From Vandiemenella viatica (Eukaryota; Arthropoda; Insecta; Orthoptera; Morabidae), in the NCBI GenBank assembly GCA_031002005.1, contig CM061920.1, positions 47,780,610-47,844,609 on the forward strand: a DNA stretch of 64,000 nucleotides. The letters are read 5' to 3'. Below the pieces are notes generated by a model that did no database searches, had not been told where the DNA came from, and saw only the letters and a program-made list of their open reading frames with translations. Below are positions 37,101-49,100 of the stretch, piece after piece. The translations under genes were made by a program, and so were the position numbers. The stretch's first letter is position 1. Every line of letters begins with the position of its first letter.

Positions 37101-40100
37101 CTGAGTCGTACAGTGGACTTCATGCCCCATTTCTCAATACCTTTTCGCAGAACTGGTTGCTAGCTTATCGTCCGAATATTTGTCTTTTGGGAGCCTAGGC
37201 TTCTCTTTACAGTTCACTGTTCAACGAAAATTACATTGGTGTTCTTTGTGTCCTGTATTTTATAAAGAAAATGGCAAGACGTTGTGGGTGCATTGAGGAA
37301 GAAATCATGGAGATTCTTACGAGGAGCGACACTGAGGATGAACTACTTGATTTTGATGGAAGTGATAGCTTTTCAACAGAATCAGAAAGCTGCAATCCTA
37401 AACCATACTCGTGAGCAGGCGTGAGAATGCGGTCTCATGTTTCAACAAGAGATGTTAGTTGTTCTGTATTTGAAGAATCAGAAAGTGATAGTGAAATGCC
37501 TATGAAGAAATTGCGTCTTTGCGATAAATCAGACTGGAAAGAAAATGATTTTCGTCCAGTTAGTCATGCATTTGATGATACGCTATCGGGACATGTGTGT
37601 CAAATAGGGAAAGTGCCAAGCATTCTGTCAGTTTTCATGTTATTTTTTGCAGAAGAACTGATGAAATATATAGCTGATGAAGAGAATCGGTTTTATATGA
37701 CCACTATAGAGAATACTCCAGAATCAGTGCATTCTCGAATGTCAAAGTAGAAAGATATTGGATATGATGAAATCTATTGTTTCATTGCTATTTGTCTTCT
37801 GATGCCTCACGTGAAAAAAAATGAAAATTAGCGAATATTGGACCAGAGATGTTCTTCTAAATACTCCAATTTTTAGTCAACTTATGTCCAGATACCGCTT
37901 TTTGTTGCTTTGGTGAGGTTTCATGAGATTTCGCCAGAACCCCGCCCCCCTTATTTCACCTCACGCAGTTAATGGACAGACACTTCACAGCTTTGAAATG
38001 TTGAAAAATCTGTTGACTACTTATCATGCCATGACGTCAAACTTCCCACCATCCACTGCGCTCTGAGCCGCTACCGTTGAACTCGCTCACCGAGAGATTA
38101 CATCCTATCACTACGAGATATTTCATCCAAGTGTGTAAAAATGGCGGACTTGTCTCTTTTATCAAACTGACCTACTGGCCGAGACAATAGTCTATCTGGA
38201 AAAAGAACCTGTTAACCGTGTACTACCAGAAATTCACAGAATGAAGGGCGCAACGAGACAAGTGTCGTGAAGTGTTTGGTTAAGGTTTTGAAGCTTCCAG
38301 ACCAGTGAAAATGAATTTTTAAGTTTGGTTAATTTAAAAGCATATTTGAATCGCGTAATGTTGAACGTCATACTATGTCATAGGAAAAATGCGTCACCTC
38401 GAGACCTTAAAATCTGAAGTTAATACTATTTTCAAACCGTTCTCTGGCCTCTGCTGAGCTCAATGGTGTAAAAATCTTTCAAATTGGTTAATTCTATCTG
38501 GAGTTATGGAATTTCTAAATTTCCCTGTTTTTCCGTTGTTCAACCAAATATTCTGCTTTTTATTTAAAGCCGGTTGTGCCCTGAAACTAAATTTAAATTG
38601 AACCTTTATTTATTTTAAGCATTTTAGAGAAGTTTTTAGTCTGGTAAACATGTTAGTTTATGAGTTATTAAATTCTAAAGTTTCGATTTTACGGCGCCAT
38701 TACCGGTTGGCTGTTATTTGCTTATATTTTCAATTTATTGGTTGATTGTTACCGGAAACTTAAAGAATATTAACTGGCTGTTTATTTTACTTGTTTACAT
38801 TTACTTTTAAAGCTTTGAAGTTGTTTAGATGTGGTGGAATTAAATGTTGACCTAGCTCCCATGTGGAGACGCATTAAACTTCATATTTATTGCTTTAACT
38901 TGGTCTGGAGCTGCGAGTTATTAGTGAATTTAATATCAGATGGTGAAATTCTAATTATGAAAGTGCTTTACAGTGTTTAATTTAATGGAATATTTGTGCT
39001 ATGGTAGTGTAAACAAACCTGTGTTTTCTGCTTCATGGATTATTACGGATTACGCTCATTTAGGTAAGTTTATGGCTTATATTTTACTTGAAACTTCTTA
39101 TTTATGGTTGCTATGTGCTATTTATTTACTTTACTGTACTCGAAGTGTTGTTAACTCGATTTTAACTGTGGTATCGTGTACTGAAGTTAACCTCAAACTT
39201 GGCCGGATTTTAACTAAATCTCGAAAATAGAGCGAAAGATACCTTACAACTAGTAGATTGAATGCTCAAGAAAAACATTGCCTAAAAACGAACCTGCATC
39301 TTCTGAGAATAACCAATTCCATTGTAATTCCTAGTAGATCCGAAGATACAAAATTAACTATATATTTTGGATCTAAAGAATTGAGTTATTCATAATTATA
39401 ATTACAATCAAATCAATGAGAAAAGACGCTAAAGCATTACATGGCGACCGTGACAGGACTTGAATTTGTGTGAATATTCAGACATGTTTTTTGGTTCATT
39501 CCATTATTTTATTAGTATTAAGAAGAGAATGTGTTGTAAAATGTTTTGTAAACAATTCTACTAGGAATAAGAGAGATGGGGATCTCAGAAGATTGATATG
39601 CAAGGTTATTCTTAGAAGTTTATCAATGTCTTTTTAAGCAAATCCATGATAAAATAGAGGAGGCATGTGACAGAACAGAAATATTTGCATAATAAAATTA
39701 TATTTTTGATCTCTGAGAGTAGATAAAAAACTAATAATATATACACTCTTAGAGAGAAAAAGCAATGAGTTGTAATTTGCTATGGAGATTAGGACTTGTG
39801 AGATGATAGTTATCAGAATAGACTAGTAGATTGAGTGCTCGAGAAAAACATTGCCTAAAAACGAACCTGCATCTTCTGAGAATAACCAATTCCATTGTAA
39901 TTCCTAGTAGATCCAAAGATATAAAATAAACTATATATTTTGGATTAAAGAATTGAGTTATTCATAATTATAATTACAATCAAATCAACGACAAGAGACG
40001 CCAAAGCGTTACATCTGGTTATTGCAGTAAATTGTTATCTAAATGAAATCACTATTTAGAAAACAAGCAATAACTCTTGTTTTATAAACTGCAGAAGGAA

Positions 40101-43100
40101 ACAATTTACATTTTACAAGTAAATATAAAAAGTATTCTCACCTTTCCTTCTGGACAGAAGCACCCATCTACACGGCTGTAAGGGCATGTAGTGGCATTAA
40201 AAATTTTGTAGTTGTCACATGTTACCTCACAACCTAGACTGCATTGACGATACACCATTCCTGTAAATTGATCAAACTTTCAGCGATTGCTTCGACATGT
40301 ACTTAGTGAAGTCACATTAAGATTTAATAGGAAAATACTAAATTACTGTATGTCATTTCTTCTGCTATTTCTTGTCAAAGTAAGAAATTTTAGTTTAAAA
40401 AAAAAAAAATCTTAATTAACTGTTTGAACTTTTGTGTATTTCAGACAAAACTTATCTCGTGCTGTGATATTGTTAGTGATACAGTATTTTCTGTAATATG
40501 TTTGAACTCTAAAAATTGTGTACAGCTGTGTTTATTGGAATGTTATTTTAATTAAATTTAAATATGGGTATTATAGCACACTTACAATTACATTTCTGTC
40601 ATCAGGTATTGTAGCTGAACACATGTACCATCAACCAGCATGCCAATTCCGTATATCAGAATGATTGGATACATTTAAAAACTTGTGCTTTCACCAATCA
40701 CATGACTCTTTTCATGCTGTAAAGTTTTATTCAAGTTTTTCAGTGATGAGCAGCAAGATCTTTATATGTATTACTGTTGTTCAATTGAATTTCCCAGTGG
40801 AACAGTGGCAAATGTGTATTGTTAGAAGGGAGTTTACACAGAAAACCATATCATTACACGTTCTTCTTCCTCTGCTAGAAGTAATAGGATTAATTCCAAT
40901 AAGTTGTCATTTCTCTCTGCCTTTGTCTATTCTGATGGTGAAGGTTTTTTTCTTGCCATTATATGCTACTGAGCTAATGACCTAAGTCTCAGTTTATAAT
41001 TTCATAACAGTTCCATTTCCTCAGTAGCCTTGTGATTGTTCTGGAATTTTATGCTCTTGGCACATACCTAACTTGATCTTCAATCAATCTGCTTAATACC
41101 TTATTATAACAGCCCTAAAACCAGGTTTCCCAATTTTATGTATAACCCAAGAAAGCTGGAAATCCTATAAATTAATTACATTTGTGTTGATGCTCATAAA
41201 TTTGTATAATTTTCCTATGAATATGTGGTGTCTTGATGGATGAAAATATTTTTAATGAACTATGATTTTATTAAAAGCAACATGGTGTATTGAATGATAA
41301 TACTGTAATTAGAAATAGTGAGTAAGTAATCATCTTTTAGGGCTGATTTTTGGCTGTTTGGATTTGTTTAAATTGTTGCTAAATGCTTTTAAATACTATC
41401 CGATTTCATTTTAAAATACTTCATCATGATTTTAAGTAATTTATAACTTTTTTTTTTTTTTAATTCATATTGGAGCAAGTGTTGGCTCCAGCAGGGTTGG
41501 CATTAGGGGGAATGGGGGGTACGTAAGAGGGGCAAAAGTACACCAGACTCACTAGCCAGGATACCTAACTAAATAGAAATCATACATTAAAAATCTTAAA
41601 AGTTAAAATTTCTGAATTTAACGAAAAAATTAAAGCTTAAAATGAAAATAACAATAATAATAATAAAAAAACAGGGAGGGTGGGAGGAGGGGAGGGGGGA
41701 CTTAGAATACTGACCTGTGGCCAACAATACTAGTGCCAGCCCTAGGCTCCAGAGCCATTGGTCAGAGCTATTAAAAATACAGTAAAAAGTTTATCAGTGG
41801 TGTTGTTATATGAGAAATTATCTGTCAATGAGAAGTTCAAGAAATTTAGTAACATGTTTTAGTTTAGCCTAGATCAGCCCACACTGGGAAAATGGATATA
41901 ATCCTCAATGAGACATGCAGGTGGATTGCAGGATGTATGAAATGTACTCCATTGGATAATCTCAATTTCACAGCTGGGTTCACAAGACCTGCCTTTTGCC
42001 AAAAGACAATTAAATATATGGAGAGGTTCTAAAAATCTTTTGATGAATGTCATCCCATTCATGAAGTGGGAAATAGTGGCAGGAGGCTCAGATCATGCAG
42101 AAGGTTTGTGAACAATCCACTGGATGAACCAACATTTCACTGCCCAGCAATACTAGAGATGCCCAGGTCACATCATTAAATTGAAAGGTATGGAAAACAC
42201 TGAACGGCATTAGTTCAAGTGTAGAAAAACCAACCCATCAAGATTTAAACGGTGACTGCAGAACAACACAACAATGTAACAGCTTCTGGTCTACCCAAAT
42301 TGCCCTCCCACCAGTACCTACAATGAACTATGGACTCACAAGAAGAAAACATTTGACATGGATCAGTACTGAATTGAAAAACTTCTTGTTCCAGACACAA
42401 AAAAAAGTAAAGTAAGTTTATCGACAATTATCTGAATGACTTACAACTTAGAGCTTTCTAGCAGAATCTTGTTGTCTTACCAAACAGATAACGCTGTTGA
42501 ACAAAAGGAACTCTCAGCAAATTATTTTATACCTTCCACTGCTTTTTTCTGCTTTGAATCAATTCTTGGTACCCTGATGTTAATTGACCTCTTTATCTAC
42601 TATACTATTATAAATCTGTAAGCAAGCTGCATGTGTCTGATGGTTTGAAATCGTGTCAAACAAGAACTACTGCAGCAATTTGGATGTCTTTTCAAGTTTT
42701 TAGAGCTAATGGTTCAGATTAAAATCTGTGGATATAGCTAATGATTTATATGTACCAAGGGACAGCACGAGTAATTAAAAATACTTCTAGACAGAATAAA
42801 TATGGTCCAAGGATCACTCGGTATTTGAGAAGAGCACTTTTTTCACAAAAAACTGACTAAAGATGAAAGCACTTAGCATTATGTTTTATTTTTTTGTGGT
42901 TATTCAGCTTTCTGAACTGCAGTATTCTAAAATTAACTGGATACTTGAATCAAATTTAATAAACTATGCCATCATAAACAGATAAATACAATGCGAAATA
43001 CATTAGGTTATTAATGTGGTATAACATGTCTGTTGTGATCACTAAACTCCGTACATTAAAAAACATTAATATGCCGATATTTCTTCCTTACATGTCATAT

Positions 43101-46100
43101 GGATAGAAAATTTATTCCCCCCCCCCCCCACCCCCGGAAGATGTCAGAGAAACAGCTAAAATAAATATCAACCAGGTAATACATTCTCTAAGTAATAACA
43201 TTTTAGAAAAAGATACGGTAAGCACCTTAGAATTTGAGTAAATTCTAGTTTCCATAGCTACAGAACATAAGGGAGGGAGTAAGCTTTATAGTAATCATTA
43301 AATTTTCCAGGTTGCAACTACAGGATGTGAGAAACCCGTTTCAGGCAGAAGCCGATACTGCAACGTAACTCAATAAACAAGCCGATTTAGAAACAGTAAA
43401 GCCACTCGACACACAATATAAGCTCTAAATAAACATTTTATAACAGTAAAGAACCTTTGAACTAACCCCGAATAGTGTTATCCAATTTGTAAATAGTCGA
43501 TTTTTGTTATGTGATAATTTCACTAAAGCCTCATACTTTTCGAAGCAGTAAAGTAATTTTATAATAATAATAGTCCAAAAGGAGCTTAAATTCGCTAAAA
43601 ATTCCATAGTTTCAGACCGTGTAAATAAAGAAAATAGAATTTTAAACACTTCATTGAGCACACATGCATTTTCAACATTTTAAATCACATGTTTTCAATA
43701 ATTTCCCAAACTAAATTTCCTGAAAGAACGAAAAATCTAGTATAACATATTAAAATTTCAAAAAATTTTATGCAGTAGAACAATTTTTAAATAAATTTTA
43801 AAGTAATTAAGTCATAAACAGAAACGTGGTAGTATTCAAAATTTATTTGCAATTAAACCAGACCATCTCCGTAAATAAAACAACTTTTAAAACACGTAAC
43901 TAAATAGGAGAAAAATTCAGATAATATCACTTTTTCGATATAAACAACACTTTAATAACTATTAGATAGAAACCGGTTTTTCTTTTACGGCGGATTGGTG
44001 ATCCCAAGCCAAATTTTTAACAAACTAATAACTTTGCTATTACACCACTGACAATAATAAAAATGACACCATTGAAATCAGGAGCAAAGATTGAACACGT
44101 TGACACTAATTCTATCACGATCATTTGTAATTCAGCAGGGTCGACTAAAAAATTGCATAAATGACATACACTTCGGGGAATTACCAATAGTTTTTCGGAA
44201 AATTTTTACCATTGCGCTTACACAATTAATTCATTTACAAGAAAGCTAATCATTTGAAAATTTTTGTTAAACACTTTTTATAAACCTTGAAGGTCAGGCT
44301 ACACACGGTTAAATTTTGAACACATTTTATAATGACATCTTTTCACACTAATTTTGGTAAGCGTTAGAACACATCTATCATCCGGTTGAGGGTATAAAGA
44401 GTGACATGGTAGCAAGGTTAGCGGCCTTTAATCCGGGAATGTTGTGCATAGTGAACCTGCGCTGGTATGTTTCGTGTGTGTCGGTTAGACCAGAATGATA
44501 GCTGGAAATAGTTGACTTGCATCATGGATTCTTCTCGGCCATATTGACTTTTTTCTCGTCAGTAACTGAAGTTGGCAATGACTATGAACTTTTAGATTTT
44601 CCAGTGGTGTTAGGTCGGTAAATATCTTCCTCTTCATAATCTGCAATTTTTTGGAAACATTTAGTTCGATCGCCTACTCAACTGTAAATGCAAATTTTCA
44701 AAATGTGACTTTGAAATAAACTCCAAATTTTTCTTCAAGTGGATTTTTATGTGCTTTCGTAGTGAACAGAAACCTTTCCTCAGCTTTTGGTTCAAATAAG
44801 CTTTGTGGAGGCCGTTAAGATTTACAGTTGAATATCCAAGAAGTTACATGGTAATTTAAAATTTATTAAGGCAAATTCAGAGAACCTTTTAACAAGTAAG
44901 ATTCAGTTAAGGTGCCTTAGGCCTGATACTCAGCCCCAGTATCAACCTTTTTCCTTACAATACGTGAACATAAGAGTCACAACCGTCTGAGGCTTCCCAC
45001 GAAATCAGTTATTGCCGAACACCAGATGGAGGAAGTACATGAAATACTGTGGGACAATACAAGAGTGTTAGCTAAAACCGAAGATTATCTCCAAAGGAAA
45101 GTGAGAGAGGCTATTGAAATATTCAAACATCCAAACAACCTCAACAAAGATGGTGGTTATGGTCTTAGCCAAAATTGGAAATGTGTGCTGGATAAATAAT
45201 TAACTCTGGACCCACAGATATTACATTGTAAACAACATCTCTGGACAATCAGACAATCGACAGTACAAATAAGTAAACAACTAGCCACGCCGGTCTCCAG
45301 CAGATCACAATCTGTACCAGATTCAGTACACGACCCCTGAAGAAGACCTAAGACTAGGCTGAAACATCGGGAAAAGAAGAAGAAGGAGTATAGCAATGCA
45401 GCAATAATCCCATAAGCATTTATATTAATATGATGCCTGTGAAAACAACAAAATCCTTTATAGTGGCTATTTTGTTTTAAATCAATATAAAAGATATACA
45501 GCATTGTATATTGCAAATAGTAAAGAGAGATAGTCCAATCACATTTTAAGAAATCATGAATATCTTCAAAATAATTAAACAAGCAGTCAAGCAGGAAATG
45601 CATTATACTTTTAAGGTAGAAACTGGCATTATCAGTGTCAATATTCTTAAGGGCTACAAAAGGACTTTGGAACATACGTAAACTCAATTTTAATTAATAA
45701 AAAAAGCAGATACTCAGGTTCCATAGAGAACTATTTTCTAACATGATATTACATACCGAATAAAGAAAGGGACAATATGTTACTAGTTACTGAACATTTA
45801 GAAAATGCAGTCTAATGCAGTTTAAGGCCACAGGAACTGTAGTGAAATCACAGTAGCTCACCTATAGGGCAATCAATAGGACAGCGTTCAGCATTGCGCC
45901 ACTCTACACAGATGCCCCGCTGAGCACACTCACGGGCAAATGCTTCCAGATTTCGACAAGTTGAGACTTGCTGATCTGAGCTATGACACAGGTCATGCTG
46001 GCAAGCTTTGACAAACCTGTCTGGCTCACCAATGAGCTGGCGGCACTGTAAAGGATGATTCACAATGTTATAATTCATTCATTTTTGATACAAGTATTGG

Positions 46101-49100
46101 GAATAATAATGTTGTATACTTTCAAATGTACTGTACAAAGGTTAAAGGGTCAATTAATAGAGATTGACAACAAGATGTTGTATGGAATTGCTAAAATACT
46201 ACATGCACATGAAATAACAGCTATATCATATAGTAATGAAAATGTAACTAACACCCTCTTACAGTAAATTATTCACAGGAAAACTTCTTGTGCTTCCAGT
46301 CACGCATAAATCACATCGTTGGGCAATGTTTTAGAAGATAGCACTGCTTCCAAAGCCACTGCTCAATCTTAATTGATGTTGAACAGTGATTTGACAATGT
46401 AAATAGTGTTAGCTTCTGAATCACTGCCAGATGAAGCAATTTTTACATGGCTACATGTCCGAGAAGCTTTCCTTCAATGTTGATGCCACAAATGCATTCA
46501 TAGTTATTTAGTAAATTATTCCCTGTCTCTAGTTTCTATGGAAGAACAATGATCATGACCAGGGGATGAATCAGTAATAATTAATTACATTTATTTGGTA
46601 CTTTCTTTACATGATACTTGTAATATTGTGTTAGCACTGTATATGTACTTGATAATTTATTTGATTGTGCTTCAGTTGTTACTACAACTGCAGAATGAGT
46701 TTTATAGCTACCTATCCATCGTGATAAATGACTTGATTACCGTGTTACAAATACTGTACTAAATTAATATGGAAAGGAAAGATGCACCATATACATGACA
46801 CAATTAACCTTACAGGAGAATTAGAGACTGTATTGCAGTGATGAAGGAGGAGTTGGTGAAGGGGTAATCATAGTGGTCAAATAAATATTTCTTGTCTCTG
46901 ATAATGACATTAGGAGAAGGCTTATGTAGGAATACAAAAGGAAATAGCAGATTCTTATTGCTTATCTTAGAGATAGGATGAATTATGAATAGTAGGCCTA
47001 ATTGCATGTTCAGATTAAGTAGGGCTTAATAGATAGGATTTTATTATACATGGTGTAGGCTTAAATGCAAAAAGCATAATAATGCGAGAGATGCCTTATA
47101 AGTTTTTACAAAACCACTCGATGGCACTATTGGGATGCGGCAATTATATTGATGTAAATTTTATCTTTAATTATTAAAAAAAAAAAAAAAACTGGCTGAG
47201 TAATTATTATTATTATTATTATTTTTTTTTTTTGCAATGAGCATTTTATAAAAAAATAAATAAAAAAGTGTTGTAATATGAAAATTTTACATGAAGATTT
47301 TCTCTAAATGAGTTTTTACGATTTTAATAAAAGGCTAACTCAACAATAATGCCTCAAATCACTTTGTTCAACTTATGGTAATCAGGCATTATCAGAAAAG
47401 ATGGTTTACATTTGGTTTACAGGATTTCATCATTGTTGTGCTTCTGTCAGCAACTAATTTTGTTTAAGATGACCAGATTCGGCTGATGTTCTAAAAAACA
47501 TCAATGCTGTTTGCAAAAGGATTGAATACAACTGACAGAGGAATCCTTAGAATGTATCTTGCACTGCAGTACATTCGAATTGCATCTGTGAAATAGGTTT
47601 GTTACCAATGGATTCCACATAATTTGATTGAAACTCAAAAACAGGTTCGTGTCAACGGGTATACAGAAATGCTCAAAAATTCAATTGAGGAAATGTAAAA
47701 TCCATTTACAACTTTGTAATATGACAAAAAACTTTAGGGTTTTGTTTTATGACACTTTTTATTTGATCACATTTAGGGGAAAAGCAGGGCTATGATCATG
47801 TGATAAATTTGAATGGTGAGAAACCCCTGTGGTGTTTGTATGTTGAGTTGATTCTTATACTAGCAAAGGAGCACTTTATATTTGTGCAATTCCATTGTTG
47901 TTCCTATTGTTCTGGTTCTTTAATCTCTGGATTCATTTAGCTTACTGTGAAATTTTTTCAGTATTATTGTAGATCTCTGTATTTATTAGTGGTATACTGG
48001 CCTCGTTGAGTAGTACAATTATTGGTGTGTAAATCTGTGTATTGACCATAATTTTTAGGCATCTGTTTTGATGTATTTGAACATGCTGAAAGTTGGATTG
48101 GCTAACCCCCATATCTGGCATATGTAAAATATCGAAGGGAGTATGATGGGTTTGTAATGTAGATTGTTGCTTTGTAGCATTGGTTATAAGTTTGAAATTA
48201 TTACTAGACCTTTATCACCTCAAGAAGCTGCTGAAAATCATGTTTTTTACCAACAAAACCATGTTTTTTTACTTACAAAAATCAGTGGAAGAAATGTTTA
48301 ACGAATTGGTTTGAATGCATGCATAAGTGTATAAATCTTAAGGAAAAATATTTTGAGAAACAATAAAATGAATTGCACCAAAATTTTTTTTTTTTTTAAC
48401 TTAAAAGGCAAATCTCTGCAAGGTAGTAGATATTTGCATAGTTTTAATTTGGAAAGTTTTAATTCATAGGTAAGAAGTCAGAGAATGCAATAAATTATCA
48501 AGTGTGAACAGTCAAGGTTGAAAAAAATAAAATAAAAAAAAAAATAAATAAATAAAGGATACACAGTACAAGTTTTATTGTGATGGATTAATTATTAAAA
48601 ACAACAATAAAATCCTGAACTTTTTGCCTAAGACAAACTATCTTGAACCATAGTTTAATATGGTCAATTTGTCTTTGGTGTATAACTTTGCAAAGAATGT
48701 TAATCTTATAATGCAAAACTTTTTCAAAACATATTTTTTTATATGTTCTATATTTTCAACTCAGGTAAGGAATAACAGGACACAAAAGATACCCAATCTT
48801 TTCCCAGAACACAAACAAGATAAGTTCCATCTACTTGAAAAAGCTTATTCAGAGTTGTAGAAAGTTTAATAACCAAAAAATTGAACCGAGAGAAATTTTA
48901 GATTTAATTGTTTTTATCAAGTAAATGAAAATGACTTGTTTTGTAATGCTTCTGACACTACCTGCCCAAAGATTTCAGCATTGACCAACTCAAGGCAGGG
49001 ATCTTGCTCAGGAGGGAGTGGCTCACATTCAGGCACTGGGGTAGCAATTGCTGGAATACATTCTTCAACAGCCCAGCTATTGCCAAAATCAATAGCTGTT

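Noticed and set aside
45157..45687. 176-residue minus-strand frame with hydrophobic segments
   Set aside because: No family motif, low-complexity AT-rich codons, and it overlaps the PLE tail in antisense.
48917..48961. Extension of exon A past 48962
   Set aside because: GCAG|GTAGTG is a usable donor and joining there gives a perfect C8 domain with exon B; the extension leads to a stop after 14 codons.
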